Assembly: GCA_021405325.1 (NCBI GenBank)
Contig: QWII01000020.1
Coordinates: 58,360-122,359 of the forward strand
Reading direction: 5' to 3'
From: Caldilinea sp. CFX5
GTDB taxonomy: Bacteria; Chloroflexota; Anaerolineae; Caldilineales; Caldilineaceae
DNA: 64,000 bases
Each line of letters starts with the position of its first letter. The first letter of the stretch is position 1. A model generated the notes under the pieces. That model did not search any database, was not told where the DNA came from, and saw only the letters and a program-made list of their open reading frames with translations. Positions 23,884 to 32,641 of the stretch are shown here, one piece after another. A program made the position numbers and the translations under genes.

Positions 23884-25704
23884 GTGAAGACAAATTGGAG
23901 TCGTAATGCTTTTTTATACCTGCTGATTCTTATTGCAGGTGTCGTTGTTTACTTTAACGTGCCATGGACGGCGCAAACCCCGGAACAGATTACCCTCAGC
24001 CGGCTGGCAACGGCCATTCAGCAAGGGCGCGTTCAGGAAATTGTCGTACGCGGCGACGAGGTGCGGGTCACATTACAAGGCGCCCAATCCCCCCTGGTCA
24101 CCCGGCGCGAGACCGATGTGCCGCTTACCCAAAGCTTACGCGGGTTGGGCGTAGAACCGGCCCAACTGGGCGCAGTCAAGATCACCTACGAAGCGCCGGG
24201 CAATGGCAGCAACTGGCTGGCGTTGCTCATCAACTTGTTGCCGCTGGTCTTCATTGCCGGGCTTTTCTTTATTCTCTTCCGCCAAACCCAAGGTAGCAAC
24301 AACCAGGCGCTCTCCTTTGGCAAGAGCCGGGCGCGCCTCTTTACCGGCAACCGCCCCACCATCACCTTTGACGACATTGCCGGCGCCGATGAAGCCAAAC
24401 AGGAGTTGCAGGAAGTCGTCGAATTTTTGAAAGAGCCACAGAAGTTTGCCGCGCTGGGCGCCCGCATTCCCAAGGGTGTTTTGCTTGTCGGCCCGCCCGG
24501 CACCGGCAAGACGCTGATGGCGAAGGCCGTTTCCGGGGAAGCCGGCGTGCCTTTCTTTAGCATCTCCGGTTCGGAATTTGTCGAAATGTTTGTCGGTGTA
24601 GGCGCCAGTCGCGTACGCGATCTCTTCGAGCAGGCCAAGCGCAATAGCCCCTGCATCATCTTTATTGACGAGATTGACGCCGTCGGTCGCTATCGTGGCA
24701 CCGGCTTGGGCGGTTCGCACGACGAACGGGAACAGACGCTCAACCAGATTTTAGTCGAAATGGACGGCTTTGGCACTGACACCAATGTCATCCTGATCGC
24801 CGCCACCAACCGGCCCGACATCCTCGACCCGGCGCTGCTCCGCCCCGGTCGTTTTGACCGCCGCGTGACCATGGATCGCCCCGACATTCAGGGCCGTCGT
24901 GCCATTCTCAATGTCCATGTCAAGGGCAAGCCGGTGGCGCCCGATGTCGATCTGGAACGCATCGCTCGCCAGACGCCCGGCTTTGTCGGCGCCGATTTGG
25001 AGAATGTAGTCAACGAAGCGGCGATTTTGGCCGCCCGTCGCAACCGCCGCGCCATTGGCATGACGGAATTGCAGGAAGCGGTCGAGCGCATCGGCCTGGG
25101 TGGTCCCGAACGGCGCAGCCGCCTGATCACACCCCAGGACAAGCAGGTGTTGGCTTATCACGAAGCCGGTCACGCCGTGATGGCGCGCTTGTGCGACCAT
25201 GCCGACCCGCTGCAAAAGATTACGATTGTCCCGCGCGGTCAGGCCGGCGGCTATATCTGGCAGGTGGCGGAACATGACCGGGTGCTGGCCTCCCGCTCCT
25301 ACTATCTGGACAACATTGCCGTGGCCCTCGGTGGGCGCACAGCGGAAGAGTTGATCTTTCAGCATCAATCAACCGGCGCCAGCGGCGACATTCAACAGTT
25401 GACCAAGATGGTGCGGGCGATGGTCACCAAATATGGCATGAGCGACAAAATGGGGCCGCTCCAATTCGGCCAACAGGAAGAGTTGGTCTTCCTCGGTCGC
25501 GAACTGGCCGAACAGCGCGACTACAGCGAAGAAGTCGCCGAACAGATCGACTCGGAAGTGCGCCGCATTGTCGATGAAGCCTACCAACGGGTGCGCCGCC
25601 TGCTGAGTGAGAATCTACACAAACTTCACGCCGTCGCCCAGGCGCTCATCGAGCGGGAGACGCTCAACCATGATGAGTTCGAGGAGATATTTGTGGCGGC
25701 TTAA
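23884..25704 (+). CDS. ftsH: ATP-dependent zinc metalloprotease FtsH
   Basis: 606 residues from the GTG at 23884, chosen because AGGAGG lies 5 bases upstream; the longer frame adds 25 unlikely residues. Two membrane helices flank a small external domain (about 7-25 and 108-130). The AAA domain follows, with Walker A GPPGTGKT at 203-210, Walker [12 protein letters not shown], the second region of homology [21 protein letters not shown] (shortened here), and the zinc site HEAGH at 426-430. The protein degrades unstable or misassembled membrane and cytosolic proteins as a membrane hexamer. It is somewhat short at the C-terminus, like many non-proteobacterial FtsH proteins. Confidence 0.95.
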   Translation: MKTNWSRNAFLYLLILIAGVVVYFNVPWTAQTPEQITLSRLATAIQQGRVQEIVVRGDEVRVTLQGAQSPLVTRRETDVPLTQSLRGLGVEPAQLGAVKITYEAPGNGSNWLALLINLLPLVFIAGLFFILFRQTQGSNNQALSFGKSRARLFTGNRPTITFDDIAGADEAKQELQEVVEFLKEPQKFAALGARIPKGVLLVGPPGTGKTLMAKAVSGEAGVPFFSISGSEFVEMFVGVGASRVRDLFEQAKRNSPCIIFIDEIDAVGRYRGTGLGGSHDEREQTLNQILVEMDGFGTDTNVILIAATNRPDILDPALLRPGRFDRRVTMDRPDIQGRRAILNVHVKGKPVAPDVDLERIARQTPGFVGADLENVVNEAAILAARRNRRAIGMTELQEAVERIGLGGPERRSRLITPQDKQVLAYHEAGHAVMARLCDHADPLQKITIVPRGQAGGYIWQVAEHDRVLASRSYYLDNIAVALGGRTAEELIFQHQSTGASGDIQQLTKMVRAMVTKYGMSDKMGPLQFGQQEELVFLGRELAEQRDYSEEVAEQIDSEVRRIVDEAYQRVRRLLSENLHKLHAVAQALIERETLNHDEFEEIFVAA

Positions 25705-25719
25705 GCACGGTCAATCGAT

Positions 25720-26592
25720 ATGGCGCTACTTTCTAAAGACGAAATTGTTGTTGCTTTGCAGCGGCTGGGCGAACTGGCCCAAAACCAAAATCTTGAGGTC
25801 GAATTATTAGCTGTTGGCGGCGCAGTCATGGTGTTAGCCTATGAAGCGCGTTTATCAACCCATGATGTAGATGCCATTGTCATAGCGCCAAGGGAAGTGA
25901 GAATTGTACATGAACTGGCAAAAGAAGTGGCGCAGGAGTTGAACTGGCCGCAAGACTGGTTGAATGATGGCGCCAAAGGTTACCTGATTGGTTTCACGGA
26001 AGGTCCAATCCTTTGGCGCGCACCTGGAATTCTGATTCGGCGCCCAACCGCAGCACAATTGTTAGCGATGAAGCTGTCTGCCTGGCGTGACGATGTAGAC
26101 ATTGCTGATGCCATGCGAATTCTGCAAGAGATGACAGGGGACCAAGTAACTATTTGGCAGCAAGTTGAACCGCATCTTGTTCCGGGACGGGAGTTGAAAC
26201 ACGCTATGCCTTCCTGGATTTATGGGAGAATCTCTATGGTGAAGATTGAAGAGATTGCGACTGCCGCCTTAGCAGGCGAAAGTTTGCTTGTGCGCGCCCT
26301 TGTCCAAGATTTTCTGCGCCAGCATCCCAAACTTACTGAGGTGCCACGACCACAAGCCACGGATGAGCGTATTATAGCGTTGGCAGCAGGTTTACTAGAA
26401 TTGTTTGCAACACGATCACAACAAACGCCACCCCTTTGGACGGCCCAGATTGGCGCAATTAGAGAGCCAATTTTTCTGACGAAAGCGGCCTACCAAATGC
26501 GCCGCCTCCGCGAATTGTGTCTGACCGAATCGCCGGAGCCATTGCGCAAACGTCAATTCTATGTAACACCTGACTATTTAGAATATGCTTAA
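25720..26592 (+). CDS. nucleotidyltransferase-like (DUF6036-type) protein
   Basis: 290 residues starting 15 bases after ftsH. The N-terminal part has the minimal nucleotidyltransferase signature: VGGAVMVLAYEARLSTHDVD, that is a GG motif followed by D-x-D about 15 residues later. IRRPTAAQLLAMKLSAWRDDVDIADAMRI is the conserved helix with Lys seen in AbiEii/MNT-type toxins and DUF6036 proteins. The C-terminal half (about 165-290) is helical and unassigned. Such genes are often the toxin or substrate-selecting half of a toxin-antitoxin pair; no cognate antitoxin is obvious unless it is the small gene at 26677. Confidence 0.6.
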   Translation: MALLSKDEIVVALQRLGELAQNQNLEVELLAVGGAVMVLAYEARLSTHDVDAIVIAPREVRIVHELAKEVAQELNWPQDWLNDGAKGYLIGFTEGPILWRAPGILIRRPTAAQLLAMKLSAWRDDVDIADAMRILQEMTGDQVTIWQQVEPHLVPGRELKHAMPSWIYGRISMVKIEEIATAALAGESLLVRALVQDFLRQHPKLTEVPRPQATDERIIALAAGLLELFATRSQQTPPLWTAQIGAIREPIFLTKAAYQMRRLRELCLTESPEPLRKRQFYVTPDYLEYA

Positions 26593-26676
26593 TACCCGAA
26601 GCTTCCATGTAAAACCGAACGGCTATTGATGCATGCTGTCTTGCAGGCTGTCTGGTCTTTACCGGAAGGAGCTACC

Positions 26677-26916
26677 ATGAATGAGATATTAACACCAGAA
26701 CGGGTCATGGAAATCGGGGAAGAGTGGAAGCGGATCTTAATTCACCATACACCCGATGCTGAAATGAAAAAATTGCTTTCCCCTGAATTAAAGCAAGAGC
26801 TGATTGAGCAAGGCGCCAACCAGAAAACACGCGACATTGTGTTGGCCATGCACGCCAAAGGCTTCGACCTGGCGGTGATGGCCGATATTAACGGGTTCGC
26901 TGTTACTCAGGTATAG
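26677..26916 (+). CDS. hypothetical small protein
   Basis: 79 residues from MNEILTPERVMEIGEEW, with GGAAGGAG 6 bases upstream; the frame could start 51 bases earlier, but that leader has no such site. It is acidic and helical: MEIGEEWKRILIHHTP, then a helix ELKQELIEQGANQKTRDIVLA (split) and FDLAVMADINGFAVTQV. The last part resembles the tail of Rpn-type or COG5464-like proteins, where sensing of an amphipathic C-terminus is common, but the match is weak. Family not recognised. Confidence 0.5.
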   Translation: MNEILTPERVMEIGEEWKRILIHHTPDAEMKKLLSPELKQELIEQGANQKTRDIVLAMHAKGFDLAVMADINGFAVTQV

Positions 26917-27347
26917 GCATTATTACAAACAAAAGGAGTAAAGACCACTACCCGCTAAAGCTAAAGTCTTTGAGTTGTAATAGCATTTCTGGTAATTGTC
27001 TCCTGTCTTGTCTTGATGTTACTGACCTCGCTGGTCATAATGCCTTCCGCCACTATACCTTGGCAGAACTCCTGCGCCTCGTCAACCTGGCGTTGGATGC
27101 GACGACGTGGGACGAGTTTATAGACGAATCTTTCCCGGGAACGCCGCCATCCTGACGGCACGTCTCTTACCGCTAGGATGGCGCGGGAACCCTCTGGGTG
27201 CCCGGCGTCTTACATAAGTCCTGCGTAGTTCGGTTTGATCACCTTTACGACTTTACGGTAACGCTCATGGATTCGCCTAATCTACTACACGCACTTTTTA
27301 TGGTCACAACTTGAGTTAGCATAGTACGATTACCAGGAGATTGCCCG
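26917..27347. other. 431-base gap without a recognisable gene
   Basis: Short open frames occur on both strands (26970-27155 plus, 26961-27161 minus), but neither has a ribosome-binding site or a recognisable protein. A 9-bp inverted repeat (CGCCATCCT at 27145-27153 with 27175-27183) and the word CATAAGTCCTGCGTAG (27214-27229), related to the arms of the 70-base palindrome at 32493, are present. It may contain a decayed mobile fragment. Confidence 0.4.
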
Positions 27348-30300
27348 ATGTCTCGGTTAGTCCTCTCCCTGTTTGGTGCACCTCGAGTTGAGTTCAACAG
27401 CACTCCTGTGGGTATCCGGCTGCGCAAGGCATTGGCACTGCTTGCCTACCTCGCAGTGGAGCGCCGGGTTCACACTCGAGATGCTGTTGCCGATTTGCTC
27501 TGGCCGGGATATGGCCAGACCGATGCCCGTGCGAACCTGCGCCGTACGCTCTCTGCGCTGCAGGGTGTCCTGCCAGGCCAAGCGCTGGTAGTTGATCGCC
27601 AACAAATCTCGCTCAACTGGTCAGCCGATATCTGGGTCGATGTCCGCGAATTCCACCGGCTGACAGCGACACTCGCTTGCTCAACTGGCGCCTACCCCGA
27701 CCAGACATCGATCTCACCAGCCGCCTTAGCTGATTTGGAGTACGCCGTTTCCCTCTACACCGCCGATTTTCTCACCGGCTTCACCCTTGACGATGCGCCC
27801 GGGTTTGATGACTGGCAGCGGCAGGAGGCCGAATCTTTGCACCAGATGTTGGCGAACGCTCTGGACCGGTTGGCAGCGGGCTACACGGCGACAGGACAGT
27901 TAGACCTGGGCCTGGTTCATGCTAGACACCGGGTTGACCTGGCGCCCTTCTATGAGCCTGCCCAACGCCAACTGATGCGGCTCTATGCCCTCAACGGCCA
28001 ACCAGCAGCAGCGCTCCGTCAGTATGAGGCGTGCGTCCGCCAACTCCAACAAGAATTGGGCGTCGAACCGGATGTGGTGACAACCCAATTGCGTGACGAC
28101 ATCCGCAGAGGACAGATCGCACGGCAAAAGGATAAGACGGATGGAGATACGGGCGAGCAGCCTGTTGGCCCCAACCGTCAGATGCCTGTGAGAAGGCGGT
28201 TGCCGGCCCAACCCACAGCGTTAATTGGGCGGGAAACCGAGTTGGCTGAAGTGCGTCGGCTGCTGCTGACAGAGCCTGATTGCCGGCTGCTGACGCTGTT
28301 GGGGCCTGGGGGAATCGGCAAGACGCGCCTCGCCCTGGCTGTAGCAGAAAGCGTGGACGCGGCCTTCCCAGACGGCGTGGTTTTTGTGTCCTTTACCGGC
28401 GTAAACAGTGTGGCGCATCTGGATTCCACCTTAGCCGAGGCCACGCAATTTACCTTTTATGCCGAACTCAGTCCACGCCAGCAGTTGCTCAACTACTTCC
28501 GCACCAAACATATCCTTCTGGTGATGGACAACTTCGAACATTTGCTAGATGGTGTAAATCTCTTCACCGATCTCCTCTGCGGCGCGCCAAACATTAAATT
28601 GCTGGTTACCAGTCGAGTGCGGCTAACTCTGCAAGAAGAATGGACCTACGACGTGGCTGGGCTGTCCTACCCGGAAGCCGTAGGTGGCCCTCGGGGTGAA
28701 ACTCTGGAGACGCTGGAGAACTACGGTGCGTTTGCCCTATTTATGGCGTGTACCCGCCGCAGCCGGGCTGGGTATACCCTGACGGCCAACGATGCCCCTC
28801 ACATCCTACGCCTGTGCCAGTTGGTGGGCGGGATGCCTCTGGCTCTGGAGTTGGCTGCCATCTGGATGCGCATGATGTCGCCAGCGGAGATTGTGCGTCA
28901 GATCGCCACTGACCTTGATTTTCTCGGCGGCGGCCTGCGCAACTTGCCTGAACGCCATCGCAGCCTGCGCAGGGTCCTCGACCATTCCTGGGAGCTGCTC
29001 GCCCCACAAGAACAGGATGTCTTCCGCAAGCTGGCCATCTTTCGGGGTGGTTTTAATACCGATGCAGCGAAGACCGTCGCTGGGGCGACGATGCCCCTGC
29101 TCTTGGGCTTGATCGACAAGTCCCTGATCCGGCCCACCGAGAACGGGCGCTACGATCTCCACGAACTGCTGCGCCAGTACGCTGAGGAGAAGTTGCGCGC
29201 CATGCCTGAACAGCATGCCCAAGTCACGGCGGCCCATGCTACGTTCTATGCCAGGCTGTTGGCTGATCGCCAACCCGAGCTGCACCGCTACAATCAGCAG
29301 GCGGCGGCGGCGGAGATCGCACTCGATCTCGACAACATCCGTCAGGCCTGGCCTTTTCGTGCAGTAATCCGCGAGCATGATCTACTCTGGATGGCAGGCG
29401 GTGCGCTCCTCTTCTTCATCGAACTGCGCGGGCTGTGGCGGGATTTTGAAACAGCTTTTGCCGTGCTCGCGCAGGAGCTACGCCGGGATCTCGCCCAGAC
29501 CCAGGAAGATCAGACTGCCTTTGAACTCAAGCTTCGGCTGATGACTGCCCTTGCCAATCAGTCCGCTGTCGCATTGAGGTTAGGCAACGCGCAGGCAGCC
29601 GCCAGACTCTTGGCTGAATACAACGCCTTGTTCGAAGAACTGGAGCCACGCTGGCCTTACTTGCATTGCACAACGGGTTGGTATAGTATCGACGCCTGGC
29701 GCGGCTGGAGTGCCTACATCCGTGGACTCGTAGCGGCGGGGGAGGGCGCATATACGACGGCGACTGCGCATCTGTTAGCCGCCATTCCCCACTTGCGGGC
29801 TGCCGAGATGTTCTGGGGCGTAGGGGGCGCCGAATTAGTACTCGGTCAGGTAGCGCGTTCCCAAGGCCACTATAACGAGGCGCGCGCCTTCCTTGAAGCC
29901 TCTCTGGCGACCAATGAAGAGTTAGGCGATCGGCAGCAACTTGCCTCTGTGCTGGACAACCTAGGGCGGCTTGCGCTGCTGCTGGGCAACTGGGCGACCG
30001 CGGCGGATCACTGCCGCCGGTCGCTCGCCTTGCAAACCGCGCTCAATGACCCATTAGGTATTGCTACTTCATGGCGTCACCTGGGCGAAGTGGCGCTGGC
30101 GCAGGGCGACTATGCACAGGCCAGACAGTGCTACGAACGCAGCCTGCAGCTCTGTCTTGATATTGGTCACCGCCTGGGCGAGGCCAGTTGCCTGGCGCAC
30201 CTGGGCGAACTAGCGCTTGTCCAGGGTAATCTAGGCCTAGCAAAGCAGCAGTTGGCAGAGGGCCTCGCCATCCGGCGCCAAGTTCGCCACCGGATCGGGG

Positions 30301-30776
30301 TTGCGCAATCCGGTCTACTGCTGGCGCAGGTCCTGCACGAACTTGGCGAAGGCGACAGCGCGCAGGCGCTGATCGAGCAAAGCCTAAACCAGGCGGAAGG
30401 ACTTGGCAGCCGCTGGTTGCTTGCCCAGGCCTATACCATTGCCGGGCTGCTTGCCCAGGCCGCGCATCATTTGGCTGACGCCGAGGCGCACTTCGAGAAA
30501 GCGCTGACAAGCGCTGCCCAGTTGCAGGCGCCCCCCGCCATGCTGCGCGTCTTGACCTATCTGGCTCCTCTCCTGATTGAGACTGGCCGCACAGCACAGG
30601 CAGGCCAGCTTCTCGCCACTGTGCTAGCGCATCCGGCTGCCGATTACCCGACAAAAGCACGGGCCGGGCAAGTACGCGCGGCTTGGGTGCAACCATTGGC
30701 TGTTGTCGTAGACGATCCGCCGGCGGATCTGCACAGGCTGGTCTGTCAAATAGCAGCAGACCTGCATGCTAATTGA
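27348..30776 (+). CDS. SARP/BTAD transcriptional regulator with NB-ARC ATPase and TPR domains
   Basis: 1142 residues. The N-terminus is an OmpR-like winged helix (LRKALALLAYLAVERRVHTRDAVADLLWP, broken here by reading), followed by the bacterial transcriptional activator domain (about 95-240, ending LMRLYALNGQPAAALRQYEACVRQL). An NB-ARC/STAND ATPase with Walker A LLGPGGIGKTRLALAV at about 318-333 and Walker B HILLVMDNFEH follows, then about ten TPR motifs from residue 640 to the end. This is the AfsR/MalT-like plan of a signal-gated activator. The last 8 bases overlap the end of the convergent acyl-CoA synthetase gene. AGGAGA lies 9 bases before the ATG. Confidence 0.88.
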   Translation: MSRLVLSLFGAPRVEFNSTPVGIRLRKALALLAYLAVERRVHTRDAVADLLWPGYGQTDARANLRRTLSALQGVLPGQALVVDRQQISLNWSADIWVDVREFHRLTATLACSTGAYPDQTSISPAALADLEYAVSLYTADFLTGFTLDDAPGFDDWQRQEAESLHQMLANALDRLAAGYTATGQLDLGLVHARHRVDLAPFYEPAQRQLMRLYALNGQPAAALRQYEACVRQLQQELGVEPDVVTTQLRDDIRRGQIARQKDKTDGDTGEQPVGPNRQMPVRRRLPAQPTALIGRETELAEVRRLLLTEPDCRLLTLLGPGGIGKTRLALAVAESVDAAFPDGVVFVSFTGVNSVAHLDSTLAEATQFTFYAELSPRQQLLNYFRTKHILLVMDNFEHLLDGVNLFTDLLCGAPNIKLLVTSRVRLTLQEEWTYDVAGLSYPEAVGGPRGETLETLENYGAFALFMACTRRSRAGYTLTANDAPHILRLCQLVGGMPLALELAAIWMRMMSPAEIVRQIATDLDFLGGGLRNLPERHRSLRRVLDHSWELLAPQEQDVFRKLAIFRGGFNTDAAKTVAGATMPLLLGLIDKSLIRPTENGRYDLHELLRQYAEEKLRAMPEQHAQVTAAHATFYARLLADRQPELHRYNQQAAAAEIALDLDNIRQAWPFRAVIREHDLLWMAGGALLFFIELRGLWRDFETAFAVLAQELRRDLAQTQEDQTAFELKLRLMTALANQSAVALRLGNAQAAARLLAEYNALFEELEPRWPYLHCTTGWYSIDAWRGWSAYIRGLVAAGEGAYTTATAHLLAAIPHLRAAEMFWGVGGAELVLGQVARSQGHYNEARAFLEASLATNEELGDRQQLASVLDNLGRLALLLGNWATAADHCRRSLALQTALNDPLGIATSWRHLGEVALAQGDYAQARQCYERSLQLCLDIGHRLGEASCLAHLGELALVQGNLGLAKQQLAEGLAIRRQVRHRIGVAQSGLLLAQVLHELGEGDSAQALIEQSLNQAEGLGSRWLLAQAYTIAGLLAQAAHHLADAEAHFEKALTSAAQLQAPPAMLRVLTYLAPLLIETGRTAQAGQLLATVLAHPAADYPTKARAGQVRAAWVQPLAVVVDDPPADLHRLVCQIAADLHAN

Positions 30777-32331
30777 CCATCCGCTCCCGCTCTGCCCAGT
30801 AGGGCGCCCGCAGCTTGGCCTTCTGGATCTTGCCAACTGCGCTAATCGGCAAGGGGTCGGTGCGGATCTCGAAGCTGCGTGGCAGCTTGAAGCCAGCGAT
30901 TTGTCCCTTGCAGTACACCATCAGATCCTCAGCGGTTAGCGTCTGCCCCTCCCTGGGAACAACCACGGCATGCACCTGCTCGCCCCACTGCTCATTGGGA
31001 ATACCGATCACCGCACACATGGCCACGGCTGGGTGGCGGTACAACACGTTCTCCACTTCCGCTGAATAAACATTCTCCCCGCCTGTGATGATCACATCCT
31101 TGAGCCGGTCCACGATATAGATAAAGCCATCCTCGTCCATCCTACCGGCATCGCCCGTATGTAGCCAGCCGGCGCGCAGCACCCGGGCCGTTTCCTCCGG
31201 TTGATTCCAGTAGCCTACCATCACTGTTGTCCCGCGCACGGCGATTTCGCCGACTTCGCCGCGCCCAACTTCTTTGTCTTGGGCATCGACAATCTTGACC
31301 TCAAGACCAAACAGGGCCTGCCCACAGGACTTCGTCTTGCCGCTATGCGGCCCCGCAAACACGTGGTATTTCCCTACCAGGAAGGTGCAGGCCGCGCATG
31401 TCTCGGTCTGGCCAAACCCCTGCACAAGTTTACAATGCGGAGCCAGTTCCAGGAGCCGCTCGATCAGCGCCTCGGGCATGGGAGCGCCGCCATACGAAAT
31501 GCAGCGCAGACTGGAAATGTTGTACTCTCGGATGCGGGGGTGGTTGACCATCATCCCAATCATGGTGGGGATGAGCATCACATTGGTGACCTGGTGTTTC
31601 TGGATGGCGGCAGCAACTGCAACCGGATCAAACCGGGGGATCATCATGTGGGAGCCATGCATCATCGTGACACAGATATGACCGCTGGCGCCTGCAATGT
31701 GGAACATGGGCGCTGCATGGAGGGAACACATGGGATCTTCTCGATTGAAGTAGCCGACGAACTGGAGGGCGGCGCTTACAAAGTTGGTGTGGGTTAACAT
31801 GACCCCTTTGGGCACACCGGTGGTGCCGCCGGTGTAGAAGATGCCGGCCACGGCGTCGCCACCCCGTTCGGCGTCGGCAATGGGATTGGCAGCCGCCAAA
31901 ATTGTCTCATAGGCCAAGAGACCGTCCGGCGCTGGGCCTTCGCCGGCATAGATGGTGTGGCGTACCGTCGCCAACTTGCCCTTGAGTTCCGTCAACAGTG
32001 GAACAAAGGCGTCGTCTACGATGAGGAGTTCCGCACCGGCATCGTTGAGCATGTAGACCAGTTCCGGCACAGCCAGTCGGGTATTGAGCGGCACAATAAT
32101 GCCGCCGGCCCAGGGAACAGCATAGAAGACTTCCAAGTAACGATCACTGTTCAGGCTGAGGATGGCAATCCGTCCGCTGTCAGACAGCTCTAACTCCTGA
32201 AAGGCGCCGGCCAACCGAGCTACCCTTCCTCCAAACTGGTTCCACGTCTGCTGGCGATCCGCGAAGATGGTGGCAGTGCCTTTGCCGTTAACCTGCATGG
32301 CCCGCTTCAGACTCTGCGTAATGTACATCAT
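30769..32331 (-). CDS. AMP-binding acyl-CoA synthetase/ligase
   Basis: 520 residues from the first of two adjacent ATGs (MMYITQSLKR), with AGGAGG 7 bases upstream. It adenylates a carboxylic acid and transfers it to CoA. Motifs: IFYTGGTTGVPKGVML (AMP-binding P-loop), the FGQTET box, GWLHTGDAGRMDEDGF, LKDVIITGGENVYSAEVE, and the C-terminal catalytic Lys in VGKIQKAKLR. The closest named group would be long- or medium-chain fatty-acid CoA ligases; the exact acid cannot be told. It is transcribed alone. Its stop overlaps the end of the SARP gene tail to tail by 8 bases, so the two transcripts overlap in antisense. Confidence 0.9.
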   Translation of the reverse strand: MMYITQSLKRAMQVNGKGTATIFADRQQTWNQFGGRVARLAGAFQELELSDSGRIAILSLNSDRYLEVFYAVPWAGGIIVPLNTRLAVPELVYMLNDAGAELLIVDDAFVPLLTELKGKLATVRHTIYAGEGPAPDGLLAYETILAAANPIADAERGGDAVAGIFYTGGTTGVPKGVMLTHTNFVSAALQFVGYFNREDPMCSLHAAPMFHIAGASGHICVTMMHGSHMMIPRFDPVAVAAAIQKHQVTNVMLIPTMIGMMVNHPRIREYNISSLRCISYGGAPMPEALIERLLELAPHCKLVQGFGQTETCAACTFLVGKYHVFAGPHSGKTKSCGQALFGLEVKIVDAQDKEVGRGEVGEIAVRGTTVMVGYWNQPEETARVLRAGWLHTGDAGRMDEDGFIYIVDRLKDVIITGGENVYSAEVENVLYRHPAVAMCAVIGIPNEQWGEQVHAVVVPREGQTLTAEDLMVYCKGQIAGFKLPRSFEIRTDPLPISAVGKIQKAKLRAPYWAERERMVN

Positions 32332-32492
32332 AAGGTTTCCTCCTAGTGAACGAGAAGATGGGAACATCCCCTGTACCATCACTTCTGCCTGCAATTATAG
32401 CGGGCTATCGTTACTAGATCGTCTGCAGCCATGCTGAAATTCGTCCTTCTTTCGTCTGTTGATGGAGTTACGGGCGCGATATTACCACTGTC

Positions 32493-32562
32493 AGGACTTA
32501 CGCAAGACGGCTCGTAGAGGCACGATATATCGTGCCTCTACGAGCCGTCTTGCGTAAGTCCT
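32493..32562. repeat. perfect 70-base palindrome
   Basis: Arms 32493-32527 and 32528-32562 are exact complements with no spacer. Each arm begins AGGACTTACGCAAGACGG and ends at the centre CGATATATCG. It lies in the 310-base gap between the acyl-CoA synthetase start and the ftsK stop; the rest of that gap holds nothing recognisable. Such a length and perfection are unusual for a terminator. Confidence 0.9.
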
Positions 32563-32641
32563 ACACTGTTTCAGTGCGGATCGCCGGCTTCCCTTGGAGA
32601 ACCAGAGAAACTGGGATAAGGAAAGCGAAAGAACCGCTCAA

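Noticed and set aside
24136..25587. Several long minus-strand frames inside ftsH
   Set aside because: All are antisense to conserved AAA and protease motifs and have no start signals.
26961..27161. Small open frames on both strands between the small gene and the SARP regulator
   Set aside because: No ribosome-binding sites, no family; they overlap each other and look like chance frames or debris.
32493..32562. 70-base palindrome as a simple terminator of the convergent genes
   Set aside because: The flanking genes are both on the minus strand, the stem has no T-tract, and it lies about 160 bases upstream of the acyl-CoA synthetase start, not at a transcript end close to it.
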